Source of the DNA: Manduca sexta
Lineage: Eukaryota > Arthropoda > Insecta > Lepidoptera > Sphingidae
Reading direction: 5' to 3'
DNA length: 64,000 bases
Assembly (NCBI RefSeq): GCF_014839805.1
Contig: NC_051132.1
Coordinates: 5,952,001 to 6,016,000, forward strand
In this document: in pieces, positions 48,088-61,090 of the stretch
Layout of the letters: each line of letters starts with the position of its first letter
Numbering within the stretch: the stretch's first letter is position 1
The notes under the pieces: generated by a model
What the model was told of the DNA's origin: nothing
Databases searched by the model: none
What the model saw: only the letters and a program-made list of their open reading frames with translations
Translations under genes and position numbers: made by a program

Positions 48088-50031
48088 ATATAATAATATA
48101 ATTAATTACCTAATATTGATGCTAAATGAAACAATAAAACGATGTTATATCGGTTGGTCTGATACGATAGATGATTAGGCAAAGTTTACTGAATGATTTA
48201 TGACAGCTAAAGATACCCATGTGACAGGACTTTTTAAATTAAAATTTATAGTACTCGAAGACAGAAAATTGTCCCAGAAAATAACAAATGATATAGGTAA
48301 AACTAAAATTTTGTAACTTATGCCATCTATGATAGAAGCGATGAACTAAAACATCCGGAACTACAATGATGTAGCGCTAACTACTTATCTAATCGTACCT
48401 TACTACCGGTGCGGCATCTTACGGGTATGTTGTACAGCGGTATGTCTAGTGAAACGCTGTCATACGACTTACTGCTTTCTCCTTTCACTTCAAAAGTTCG
48501 TTAAATAATTTATAGATGTCGCTATAACTTATTACAATCAGCGGTAATACATCTAAAGAGATGAATAAAAATGTACAGTTTATATTATCTTTTCATTCGA
48601 TACTCTATCTGGACGGCATCGCGCTTACCGTCATGTGCATAATTAAAAAATAATTATTATTTAGGTATCATATATTAAACATACATTTTATGAATAGGTA
48701 CTTAATAGTTGATTTTCCTAGTGAATAATGCACTTCCTCTTTAAATTTTTCTATATTTTTCATGATTTTCTGTATCATCTCGAATATTCTTGCCTCGCTT
48801 AGGTATACCTAAGTGGAAGTGGAAGTATACTTCCATTAATATCTGTGTGCCTATTCTGTCATATTTTATTCCTCTAAACTCTTCGCAATATACAAAGATA
48901 TTTTTCTACTTTATATATTCCTTGAGACCTTTATACTTATAATACGGGATCGAATCTTTAATTGATTTAACATAATAATATTAATCGAATATTATTCTAT
49001 TTCCCAGCCTGCGTCACTACTGGACACCAACTTCCTTTATAATTAAAAAGGTTTAGGTCTTAGTAAATAAGAGGGGCCTAGTACGTCGCGTTGTTTTGGT
49101 CTGAAATGTTCCCTTTCAAATACGGAATATGTTTAATTAGAAACTGATCTAATTCCTGCAATTACACACCTGCATACTTCATTGATAGTATATTATTATT
49201 GTCGATATGATACGTAATTGATACGAGTTTTGCGTCCAAATACATTCACTCAGTATGTGAAAGTACATTAAAAATATTATTTAGACCATTTCGATGAAAC
49301 ATCGTCAGGGCGTCATTGTTCTTAGATCAAATGTCTGTAATATTGAATTTTTTTTTAGTTACATAATATTATTAGTGAACTGAGAAAAGGCTATTACAAA
49401 TACTTTAAGCCATTAACAACTCCACAAGAGGATAATTTAACAATAAGAAATAACTTTAAGAAAAATATGCATAAAGTAAAATAAACGGTATTTAATTTAT
49501 CTGAGGCTGCTTTTCACTTACTCAGCTTTATGAAAACCTTCCTAACATATTATATAAAATCCCTAAACAACGACATCTATGTGCGCATATGCAAACTAAA
49601 TTTTAAAAAAGGAAGATCAGTGAATCTTTAACCAAAAAAGCACGTGCAGAAGTTTCTAAATCAAATGGTAGATTAAGTTGTAGTACTCGTAGCAATGAGT
49701 TTAACATTCAACTCAGTACATGATGTGTATAACAGGTTACCGAGTCATTTGTAGAGATGTGACTACGTGATACAATTTGGACTCGATGTTTTCAATTGAT
49801 TTGTGTTCTGGGTTTGTTTATAATTATTATAACCTTTATAAGATATTATTGTTTTATGTTGGTATTGGGTGACTTTTAGGTCATACTGCTACAATGTAAT
49901 GAATATTTCAATTATTGAGATAACTTATTGTAGACGTTGTTTCATAATATTATAAGTCATAATATGTTAAAATTTGGTGTCTCTAAATTTTACGTCTTTA
50001 AAATTTTAATAATCATAATAATATAATATAA

Positions 50032-51275
50032 CTAGCTTTTGCCCGCGGCTCCGCACGCGTTATAAAGTTTTTCAGGCTAAAGTTTTCCGTTATAAAAGTA
50101 GTGGTTTCCCGGGAGCCTACGTTCTTCCCAGGGTCTCAAACTGACTCTATACCAAATTTCATCTTAATACGTTGGGTAGTTTTTGAGTTAAACACGTTCA
50201 GGCAGACAGATGCAGCGGGGGACTATGTTTTATAATATATTTTTTACAACTTTTTAAGAGGAACAATCCCGTCATACATCATTGTTGCATAACTTTAACC
50301 GTTTACGCAGCGTACGCAACGGAAGCTCTCAAAACTAATAAATTGTCCCCGTGTTTGCAACATGTTTCATTACTGCTCCGCTCTTATTGGTCATAGCGTG
50401 ATGATATATAACTTAGAGCACTCCAAAAACAAAGGGCTATTCAACACAAAAAGAATTTTTCAGTTCGAACCGGTAGTTCCTGAGATTAGCCATTACTGCT
50501 TCGCTCCTATTGGTCATAGCGTGATGATATATAACTTAGAGCACTCCAAAAACAAAGGGCTATTCAACACAAAAAGATTTTTTCAGTTCGAACCAGTAGT
50601 TCCTGAGATTAGCCATTACTGCTCCGCTCCTATTGGTCATAGCGGGATGATATATAACTTAGAGCACTCCAAAAACAAAGGGCTATTCAACACAAAAAGA
50701 TTTTTTCAGTTCGAACCGGTAGTTCCTGAGATTAGCCATTACTGCTCCGCTCCTATTGGTCATAGCGTTATGATATATAACTTAGAGCACTCCAAAAACA
50801 AAGACTATTCAACACAAAAATATTTTTTTAGTTCGAACCGGTAGTTCCTAAGATTAGCCATTACTGCTCCGCTCCTTTTGGGTATAGCGTGATGATATAT
50901 AGCCTATAGCACTCCATGAACAAAGGGCTATCCAACGCAAAAATAATTTTTCAGTTTGGACCGGTAGTTCCTGAGATTAGCCATTACTGCTCCGCTCCTA
51001 TTGGGTATAGCGTGATGATATATAGCCTATAGCACTCCACGAACAAAGGGCTATCCAACGCAAAAAGAATTTTTCAGTTTGGACCGGTAGTTCCTGAGAT
51101 TAGCCATTACTGCTCCGCTCCTATTGGGTATAACGTGATGATATATAAGTAGCCTATAGCACTCCACGAACAAAGGGCTATCCAACGCAAAAAGAATTTT
51201 TCAGTTTGGACTGGTAGTTCCTGAGATTAGCGCGTTCAAACAAACAAACTCTTCAGCTTTATATAATAGTATAGA
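50032..51275 (-). mobile_element. Helitron carrying an internal tandem array
   Basis: Minus orientation: starts TCTATACTATTATATAAAGC after A (51276 complement) and ends GAGCCGCGGGCAAAAGCTAG before T. The interior matches the interrupted Helitron at 28513-29200 on both sides, and 50345-51240 is the tandem block. Confidence 0.7.
50362..51231. repeat. Minisatellite: 7 copies of a 123-bp unit
   Basis: The block CATTACTGCT recurs at 50368, 50491, 50614, 50737, 50859, 50982 and 51105, so the period is 123 with one copy of 122. Copies 1-4 form one subgroup (TATATAACTTAGAGCACTCC) and copies 5-7 another (ATATAGCCTATAGCACTCC, with a small variation). As 123 is 41 codons, a 160-codon frame stays open over copies 1-4, but it is just the repeat translated. 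Confidence 0.9.
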
Positions 51276-51282
51276 TAATATA

Positions 51283-51495
51283 TTGACTGTCTCAGTGGTG
51301 TAGCTCTATTACGTTACGAATGCAGTGTGCGGTCTCGGCTTCGATCATCGGACGACCAAAGTGATATTAAGTTGTTCTACTAAATGTAAGCCCGGTGTTT
51401 GGAATTTGTCTACTTTCAAATCATGAAAGGGAATACGTACAGCGTAAAATGGGCATACATCGCTTACCCCTTCGGAAATAAAAGACGTGTTTGTG
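51283..51495 (+). repeat. tRNA-headed SINE, family A
   Basis: Plus orientation: head GTCTCAGTGGTGTAGCTCTA, weak B box GGCTTCGATCATC, body GTGTTTGGAATTTGTC, and a CCCCTTCGGAAATAAAAGACG end. It lies directly after the Helitron at 50032-51275. Confidence 0.65.
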
Positions 51496-53944
51496 TATAA
51501 TTCGTATAAAGAATGTACGTTGCACAGTTTATCGACAAAATACTTCCCATCACTATATCGAGTACGCTGTACAATCTAATACAAGTGTGTGACACGGTGA
51601 CACAGAGATCACTGCGTTGAAGAAAAAAACTACAATGAAACACCGACCTGAATACATAAGCTTGACGTATTTTTTTAAATCGTGGAAACGCGGATGTGGT
51701 AACGAAATCGATCTTCAGTAGTTGTCAACTCACTATTAAAGTTTTCTTATATATATACATATAGATATTGTCTACGTATGAATAATTTACTGTATTGCCT
51801 CATGCCCGTGCCGCTGAAGTATGGACCAAAAACATTTGCGATGAAAATCAATCGCAATTAAAATGTTTATACAATGTATTGTGTAAATAATTTGTAGTAC
51901 AAAATACTTGCCTTGAATTATGCTATCTTACAGCTGAGAATAAGAATGTAATGTAATGTATTGAGTTAGATTATTATTATGCAATTTTGATTGATATGAT
52001 TTTTCTATTGTCCTAAAAATAAATTTAAGATTTATCAAAATATCAAAATTTATAAGCAAGCTTCACATGCGTAGTACGTATTATGCTGAGTATACAGTTC
52101 ATAGTAAAGAGTTATAAAGCAGCGGTAACTTATATATGCGGACTAGACACGAGATCCGAGCGGTTTCTATCGCAAGAAGGCCAATGGCGATAGTCAAGTG
52201 CAATGTATAAGTGCACGCAAAAATGTTTTCTATAATGTAAAATTACAAGAAGTTGTCAGATATTTATTAAGTGTTCACATGTAAGTAGTTAAGCCTTGTT
52301 GAAGCTAATTTAGCTACAGCACGAAAAGGCTATAAGTACTTCCAATAGTTACAGAAAAGAAATATGAAATAAAAAAAATCTTGTGACTAAAAACGCAACA
52401 TGAGAACTTTTACTTTGTAGTACTGTAAAGGTTTCAACTACTACTCTTCTGATAGGTAATTTTTCGGATGTAGAGACCTCTTTATATCATTAGACGAGCA
52501 TTAAGAGACCACAACCTTATAACATGAAAAAAATATGCATGACTGTTAAGGTTATATGTAATAAAATAAAACAAATTACCAAAAAGTATCAGACCTCAAT
52601 TATCATGACTTCTTGCCCCATAGATTAGAATTTAACAATGCAGTAGAACTACCATATAGATCAGTTCATCAAATCATCATCATTCAGCATCAAGAGTTCT
52701 TCGTAACTAACTAAAGTAATAATAAGTTGTGGCTAAATTCACCATTAATCATTAACTCTTCCATCCAAATGCTGATTATAACCTATTAATATATTCCTTC
52801 TTTCAACGTATTTACGAATATAAATACTATTGTAAGCGAGTGTAGAGTCAAGTCCGGTTGTAATCTGTCGGGAAACTGTCACCGCTTCTCTCCAATAATG
52901 ATCGCATCCGCCACCGCGACCGGCGACATCTCACCGCACGTGAAATCTGTTTTTTCACTATAACTCAATCTACTATTACAAAATAGGTACTTGAGAATGT
53001 ATGGCCCTTGAAGTAAAACTTATAACGAGATGCTATGTCCGGGAAGGCATCCAAGAACTTCCTCTTGTTTCAAAGTGTTACTCAAAGTACCGATTTGTTT
53101 ATTAAGATATTTTTGAGCTTCTATTATTCATCTTTACTCGTTGTACTCTAAAATTACTTACAGAAATTTTATGTAGATAATATAATTGCAACGTAAATAA
53201 TATTGCAGATACCAAAATCTTTCAGTAGTCTTTTACAAAACAAAAAATATCTTTTAACTTTTCTCAATTTTGTCTACCTATATTTTCGAATTCCTTGAAA
53301 ATATATGCAACATATTCAAAGTTTCAAACAAGCCTACAGAATACTGAGTTGACTTTGATTTACTCCTATATTCTATGCCAAGAATTGCGGGTACACCGCC
53401 TCCGTCGCTGGTGTAAATTCTAACATGGACTATAATAACTAAACGCAAGTTATATTATTTACTAAGCACTATTTTACCAAACCTTATTAATTTAGAGATG
53501 GTTATATATAAGAAAAAATATATAAGATAGGTAACAAAAAACCACGTTCATAAATAAAATATTAAATTATCTTGAGTTTTTATAACCATTAAAATATTAC
53601 GTTGAAGTATATTTAAAAAGAAATGTATTTTTTTTGTAATTATACTGAATACAAATGCTCCTCATACTAAATGTACATTATAGCGTACATTGTATTTATA
53701 ATTATTAATACGTGATTCGCCTCATAACTAACTTTAAAATCATGTACTCATTAATTCGTTCTCTATCATGAAAATCTGCTCTACTTTTTTAATAAAGGAG
53801 AAATTGTATAAGTTGATTTCTTATAATATTTAACTACATCGTAGTTTAAAACTTAAGGTTATTTAACGAAAATTTGTCTATACTAATGCAACATAATTAG
53901 TATTGCACACTCTTTTATTTTCCCTATTTATTATCACTTTCAAC

Positions 53945-54300
53945 AGCACTGTACGTGTACGACTATGGCTCTGACGTCCCGGATTCGAATCCCGGGTCAA
54001 AATAATTGTGAGTAGAATTTTCCATCTTAAAAATTACTCTGTTGTAGCTCGGAGTCAGGAAGTTAGCGATGTGGTACCCCCGTGTTTCGGAAAGCACGTA
54101 AACCCGTTGGAGCTTCATCTCTCTCCGATCATTCCGCATTGCCAGTCCAGTAAGATAGTAATGCTTAATGATCGGAGGTGAGAATGAAGGAATAGAGAGT
54201 GCACCTGTGTACCGCGAACACACTAGTGCACTGTAATATCTCCTGCATACCTGGCAAATCTCCATTGGGTTTACTCGCCGCGGCCGAAATTCGGCAAGGA
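53945..54300 (+). repeat. tRNA-headed SINE, family B
   Basis: B box GGATTCGAATCCCGGG at 53981-53996; body TTTTCCATCTTAAAAATTAC and CACGTAAACCCGTTGG; end GCCGAAATTCGGCAAGG. It shares these with the copy at 55115. Confidence 0.7.
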
Positions 54301-55114
54301 AGGATTCATTTATTAATTTACTATCAATGTTACCTATATTTTATAAGGTAAATTGTATGCATTCATATCTAATTAATATCTTCCTAATATTTATTCATAA
54401 AAAATCGTAATTTTACATACCGCGGCAATGTATTACGTTACCAAGTTGCAAGAAGTTACTTCATTAAAACTTAATAGGTATAAAACACTAAGAAAACTTG
54501 TTAGTACTATATATTTGCATCATAATGTAAACGTAACAAGTTATTATCTTTTCTCTCTCATCAACATGTAAAAAAGTATTCTAAAACCAATAAACGCCAT
54601 GATTAATTTCATTTTCATCCATATATAGCAAAGCAAAAACTAACAATGAATAGAAGCTTAATGCAAATCCAAGTTTTGCCTGACAGAGCGTCGGTCAGAG
54701 CGAAATCGTGGGTAAATGCCACTGGTAATGTTTCTAGCTACTTATATTCTAATTAAAGTGCGTGTGGGAATTCATCAATATATCATTGATGGTGAAAACA
54801 ACATGGAACGAGCTATTTACTGAGACTTACTTTAACTTTGCCGCTCTTAGTGCCTGACTCGCTTTGCCTCATTTTTACAAGCAAGTGACGGACCTCTACG
54901 CGTTTATGATAACTGAAATAGACATCCAGTATACCATTCCACGTTAATTTCACGAAAATAACAACACACGGCCGTTTACGAGTTTACACTATCATCAAGA
55001 ATTAAGCTTCTGTGGCATTCTTCCTCTAAACAATAATATGGGAATTAGAAATGCTTCAATTTAATACCTTTTTTTTATAGTAGGTACCCTGGCAGCTTAT
55101 ACTTTATCATTTTA

Positions 55115-55420
55115 GACTGCCTCGTTGGTGTAGTTGTATTGGGTACGAGTGCGACTATTGAACTGAGGTCCCGGGTCGGACTAAAACAAATAGTGACTAG
55201 GTTTTTCTATCTTAAAAATTACTCAATCGCAGCACGGAATCTCGAAGTTAGTGGTGCGATACTGTCATACCCGGCACGTAAAGTCGTTGGTTTTGCACCT
55301 AATCTGTCTCTGGTCATGTCGGATTGTCGTCTCACCGGACTTTGAGACTGATGGAGCTGTGTATTTGGCTGATTTGCGTTGAGATTCACCGACATGCCCG
55401 AAATTCGGCTAAGACATTTT
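55115..55420 (+). repeat. tRNA-headed SINE, family B
   Basis: Head TGCCTCGTTGGTGTAGTTGT (A box), body TTTTTCTATCTTAAAAATTAC and GCACGTAAAGTCGTTGG, end GCCCGAAATTCGGCTAAG then a T run. Both strands show open frames but neither is a gene. Confidence 0.75.
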
Positions 55421-55599
55421 TTTTTAAACATACATGGAAACAGGATTTAATAATAAAATGTACGATATAACATTACGGTTCCATAAGGTATATTCTTAAC
55501 AATGGTGTGCGCTAAATCTATTACTATGAAAGAAATACTTTAATTGAAAGAGTAATTGTACCATGACGTTCCCACAATTTCCTTCACACGTATTAATTG

Positions 55600-55790
55600 T
55601 GCAACAATTATTAAAATCGTGGTGACCTGCGTCTGTAAACGTGTTATCAGTATGTGTGTACGGTTGTGGAAGTCTACCAATCCTCACTAGGCCAACGTGG
55701 TGGACTAAGGCCCAATCCCTCTCAGTAGCAGAGGAGGCCCGTGCCAGCAGCGAGACAGTATAATAATACAAAGCTGATATTATTATTAGT
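55600..55790 (+). repeat. SINE, family C, 3' part only
   Basis: GAAGTCTACCAATCCTCACT, AGGCCAACGTGGTGGACTAA and CTCTCAGTAGCAGAGGAGGC match 60769-61090. The tRNA-like head is missing. Confidence 0.75.
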
Positions 55791-56699
55791 ATATTAATTA
55801 TAGTTGGGTTATTGACCCAAGTGATTATAATTAATACAAAATATTTTTTGAGAAAACTACTAGACAAAAACAAAATGTGCTATAAATATGAATCATAAAA
55901 TTTCATCGCAACAATTAGTTCAGATACGATCTCATACAATAATACGAAGTTGTGTGTGAATTTTGACGAGGCAAAATGAAACTTTCTACTGGCTCGCGTT
56001 CAGTCATAATGCCATACAATCGTGGACGTGATCGCCATCCGGATGTGTCTATGATGATAGCGGTTTCTGGTATATTATTGTAAAAAGATTTGCATTTTCA
56101 TGAAAAAAAATTTTGCCACACGGAAAAATGTCGTTTCCGTACTCTCCTGCTCATTCTAGATAAAAAAAAATATAGAAGAAATTGATTATAAAAGTAAGAT
56201 CATTGGGCATGTTCCAATTCTTAATAGCACGAATTATATTAATTCAACATGGCACAATTTCATCCGCTATAATAATCGCTAACCAGCGTCAGTCACACCG
56301 CACCCTTACAGTGTTCAACATGAAATTATCTAATTCACAAAACGGCAGACCGATTTATTGTAATGAACTATCAAACGCAATAAAAACGAAAGTTGGGCAT
56401 GTTACGGGTTTTGTTTCAATGTGATCACCATTATTCTGATGGTTCTCGGATCGCGAGCATACTAAGTCATGGAGAAACGTTTGATACAATCATGACCTCA
56501 ATGAGGATCGAGTTGTCGGTAAAATGTTGTTAAAATGTTCTAAAGCGGTTATCATAAGGATCATTTTTAAATGATAAATCTAACATGTATAGTGGAAGGT
56601 TATGCAAATTTTTGAATGGAGTTGCATTGTCATTGACAAGGTTATGCATTACCATATTATCAAACATTACAGATTGATAACGCAAACGTAAAAGTAAAA

Positions 56700-56870
56700 T
56701 ATGAGAAACTTAGCATGGGACGCCCTCTGGCCAGATGGCGAGACGATTTGCAAAAGAGGGCTGGCAGCGACTAGATTAAAGCAGCAGATCGTGTTCTGTG
56801 GCGTGCTTAGGGAGAGGCCTATGTCCAGCAGTGGACTGCAACCGGCTGATAATGACAGGATAAGCACAAA
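56700..56870 (+). repeat. Non-LTR retrotransposon remnant, C-terminal coding end
   Basis: One frame reads GRPLARWRDDLQKRAGSD, then AADRVLWRA and EAYVQQWTATG with stops between. This is the well-known C-terminal end of a LINE reverse transcriptase polyprotein. It is broken and short. Confidence 0.7.
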
Positions 56871-56955
56871 GCAGTGCCGTGCAGTACTTTGTAAATACAA
56901 ACCCTTGCGTTATTACTGTCTACGTGCGAGCTTGGCACTTACATTTAATCGAGGT

Positions 56956-57013
56956 TTGGATTAGCAATAAAACTTGCGGAAGTTGACTCCCGCAAGTTTT
57001 ATTGCTAATCCAA
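56956..57013. repeat. Perfect inverted repeat, 24-bp arms, 10-base loop
   Basis: Arms 56956-56979 and 56990-57013 are exact inverted copies (TTGGATTAGCAATAAAACTT...). It lies about 90 bases after the LINE remnant, with no flanking duplication seen. Confidence 0.95.
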
Positions 57014-57989
57014 GATAATGTTTAATCCAACAGGATTAGGCGAGACTGTTTTGTAATGAATTATTGAAATATAATTCAATACAAATCCGACTATTATTAT
57101 ATGAAAGTTCTAGCGCAATATAATTTTGTTATTATTTTAAAGTATTTTAAAATAACCTAAGTTTAGGTACGTAAGTAAGTAAACTTTTGTTAACATATTA
57201 AGATTTCAAGACGATAGGATAAAGTAATTTTAAAAACTATCTGCGGTGGCTTGTCTATTGTATTCATTTCGTCCTATATTTTTTTTGTTTTGGATAGCTG
57301 TGAGCCACCCAAATATAATAAAATAAAATAAAAAATAATATTGTTAGAACAGCTTGCTAGTATAAGCTTAATATTAGATGTATGACTAGCTCGTCTCGTC
57401 ATTAGTTAATATAAAAAATCTAAGTTCGTTATGATGAACATTTTTTTTTCAAACCAATTTTGAAATTATCCACTAACATTCAAACAGTGTGCGTTAGTGT
57501 TATGAACGTGAGTGTTTAAATATTTGCTCCATTGTCTTATATTTTTGATCCAACGTGACATTTCACTTTCATTTTTATTGCGCAGTTCGTTTTTTTTATC
57601 TCATAGTTACTTTTTATTATGTTAGTTTTGAGTAATTTTTCCCGGAATCTAACTATACTGGAAGTACAATGTCGTGTATTAACCACAGAGAGATAATGCT
57701 ACCATCAATAGTAAAATATTAACTGAACGTGTACTGATTGATCCATGAAAATGAATTAGAGCAACTATGGCAGATATTTCAATGAAATGAGATGAAGTAA
57801 ATTTTAGGCATACTAAGTCTATTTCATTCATTATCCATGGAGCAAAAGTTTAACCTTTTAAAATGAATTTGACGTTACTCATTTGATTGGCTGTGTACAA
57901 ATTATTCTGGTCTTAATTTCAATACTAGTAAAATATATTGAGAAAGTAAGTCCAAGATATTGAACTACTGCTCTTCAAATTCCCTCGAC

Positions 57990-58230
57990 GCTAGCAATAC
58001 ATTTGCTGGTGGTAGGATATATTTTTACTTGCCCGAATAACGGTCACCGTACACAAGGTGTAAAACCCGCCATGGTGGTTCACGTAAGTGTGTCGCGTTC
58101 CGGGATCGGCCTGTGTATATCCGGTTCCAACAGGCCGGTACAATTAAGTTGACTATCAAGGGGTAACCAGACCTCTACTTACCATCAGGTGCAGTGGGAG
58201 TCACTTCGGTGTGCCTGTAAATAAAAAGAA
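57990..58230 (+). repeat. Dispersed repeat, family T
   Basis: Blocks CACAAGGTGTAAAACCCGCC, TCCGGGATCGGCCTGTGTAT, CCAACAGGCCGG, CTTACCATCAGGTGCAGTGG and an A-rich end; aligned with 6215 and 19440. A short related piece is at 24055-24160. Confidence 0.65.
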
Positions 58231-59544
58231 AAACGATCAAAATAGATCTAACTGACATTGTGACCTTGTTCCTCGGAAAAAAACCGTCCCGAATGCCCCA
58301 GTGACACGGACGCTATTCGCACGAACACAATGCAATCTTGAACGTGGGTTATATTACATGCAATCGCGTTGTTAGGTCATGATAGTTGGAAAATGGAAGT
58401 TCATTGATTAAATAGGGCAATGTTACAATTATATAAGCTTGGGATTTAAAATGTTAGAAGATTTTATGGAGTTACTAAAATAAAAAAATAATTAAAAAGT
58501 GGCTAATTGCTTATGCCATCTTCACAATTACCCATAAAGAGTAGCATCACTTAACACTCAAAACTGTGAGACAGATCGTAAACAATGAAATACAAAAACA
58601 AATCAGGAAAATTGATTATAAGTATATTATACTGAAGGTAATTGCCGTCACCGTCGCCATAATTAACCATAAAAGTTAGTTGCATCTTTTAGATCTTCAT
58701 ACTATAAAGTATTGCAAACCACTGCACTATGCTCATCTAAAATACAAGTTTTAATCCTATATTAAGTAATCACGGTCAGAAAAAATGCAGTCCACATTGG
58801 AATCCAAAAAAAAAATCACAAAACAATCCAGTGCATGCTCACTTCTACTAGAAGAGAGTTAGACAAAGGCAGGCACAATCACCTCGCCCCCCCTCCCACT
58901 TGGCTCCAATATATTCTCGTATACGTAATTTTCTAGAAAATATTGAATTGTTAAGTACCCGAGAAAGGTATTACCATTTATTTTTACCATTTTACCATTG
59001 AAAGTCAGTTACTGTAACTCATTAAATTATGTAAAGATTCATCACACGAGCACAAATAAAAGATGGGGCATTGACCGTTGTTCGAGTGAAAGGAATTTTG
59101 TATGAAACTTTATGATGATTTTATGCTGTTATGGTGTAGAACAAAATAGATATTTCGTTTACTTCCGACTTAGTTGAATAATACAATTTAATATTTTGTA
59201 TTCGTTTTTAAACATAAGATTTAAATTAGTATATAAATGACTGCTTGATGTAGTTCATTTTTGTTATTCCGGATTTTTAAATTGAACACCAGAGCTGATG
59301 ATAAGTATACTTTATTTTAAATATAATAATACTGACCGAGGAGGTACTGTGGACATCCTCCGCTGTCGCATAGAATTATGCCCGTCTTCCTTGCTGGTCA
59401 CTAGATGAATTCGAAAATTGCAATTTGCATTTTCTTTTGTAATAAGTACAATAGGTACCTTATACCACGTCCTCAGATAACAACAAAATTGCGTTAGGTT
59501 GCATCTTAAAAATTCCTTGACAATCTTTAAAGACTATGTAAATA

Positions 59545-59665
59545 TTGGGTGGGTGTTCCATCAAAGCCCGGCTACATTAGTCACCTTGGGTAGGTCTTAG
59601 AAGACATATAATCACGTACCATCAGGCGACATACTTACTCCTTTGGTATTTGTGTATAAAAAAGT
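59545..59665 (+). repeat. Short LINE-tail-like fragment
   Basis: TTGGGTAGGTCTTAGAAG and ACGTACCATCAGGCGACATA, then an A-rich end, fit a truncated LINE 3' tail. Confidence 0.4.
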
Positions 59666-60768
59666 AGAAACAATATGATCAAATGAAGTGGCAACCATTG
59701 CGAAATTTACCAGAAATTTATATGAAAAATTTTGTGAATGACTAATGTTTGCTGTGTCATCAGTGGACAATATGCAATCATATAAGTGCTGGATACACTT
59801 ATAACTGAGACTCAGTGATTTAGCAAAAAAAATTATCTACTTGACAACGTATGACAGACAGATTGTACTCAACTTTACGGCCTCGGGGCAAGAAACTTTT
59901 TCATAGTTTTTGTTTAAGGGAAAGCGCTTCCTTTGCCTATAAACACTAATTACTTATAAAAAAAATACTTAGTGGAACTTTAAATTATCTAGGTGGGTGA
60001 AATTCTAATAAACTTTAGGACGTAGAACATTAGGGCGCGTAAAATTAAAATTATATTATTATTAAAATTAAAATTGATGTTTATATTACTTTGGCCGAAA
60101 CTTATACTTTTTTATTTCACATCTATGATTCGAGCAACTTATTGTAAAATGTTACTTTCAACAAGATATGTATGTCGTTTCATTTAAATACAGATTAACG
60201 CAATTTCAAAATGACCCTTTGGGATTTGAATCTACTGTTTTCCAATTCAGTTCGTTAAACTTCTATCCAATAAAATACAAATGCACCACAAATCAGCAAT
60301 AAGTTCAATGGTCGGACTCTTTAAACTGAGTCGATTTTTTTACACTGACCACCAATACAATGTCGTGACTTAGTTTATTTTGATACTTTTTGCTTCAAAT
60401 AATGCTGAGTAATCTGTTACATCATTCAATAATGGAATTTAAATTACGTTGTTTTATTATTTGTGTGATCTTTATTATGATTAGGAAGATACTGAATTCC
60501 GTTAAACTGATTTTTATTCAATAATTGTGAATTGTATTTGTGGATACGTCATAAGCAAGCATTTTCGTATTTTTTTTCTTATTTTCACAATATTCATTGA
60601 GTAGTTTTTAGGGTACATTACTAGGAAATTTTAATTTTGATCGATTTTAATTAACAATTGGAACAAAAATGATTCTTTTTACAACATTTTTAATTTAAAT
60701 ACACACTTTTAAGCATGAATTGATTTAAAGTTATAGGATTTTTAAACATTATTATAATTCTAGAAAAA

Positions 60769-61090
60769 GCGACGATAGCCTAGTTGGATATGGAACGGGC
60801 TGCCGAGACGAATGTCCGCAGGTTCAAATCCCAAGGGCACACACCTCTGACTTTTCTAAAAAATCATGTGTGTATTCTTTGTGAATTTATCGTTCGCTTT
60901 AACGGTGAAGGAAAACATCGTGAGGAACCCTGCACATCTGAGAAGTTCCTCTGTAGGAATTTCGAAGGTGTGTGAAGTCTACCAATCCGCACTAGGCCAG
61001 CGTGGTGGACTAAGGCCTAATCCCTCTCAGTAGTAGAGGAGGCCCGTGCTCAGCAGTGGGCAAGTATATAATACAGGGCTGATATTATTA
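60769..61090 (+). repeat. SINE, family C, near full length
   Basis: Head GCGACGATAGCCTAGTTGG (A box) and CGCAGGTTCAAATCCCAAGG (B box), body CACACCTCTGACTTTTCTAA, ACGGTGAAGGAAAACATCG and GGAACCCTGCACATCTGAG, end AGGCCAGCGTGGTGGACTAA, AGAGGAGGCCCGTGCTCAGC and a (TTA)n tail. Best copy in the window. Confidence 0.85.

Noticed and set aside
50362..50844. 160-codon open frame on the plus strand
   Set aside because: It is a 123-bp tandem repeat read in frame; unit length divisible by three keeps it open, and it has no protein features.
53975..54000. Possible tRNA gene, from a good B box
   Set aside because: There is no complete cloverleaf; the segment belongs to a SINE head. The same applies to 5160-5221 and 36990-37065.
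53963..55431. Several 65-100 codon open frames on both strands
   Set aside because: They lie in family B SINEs.
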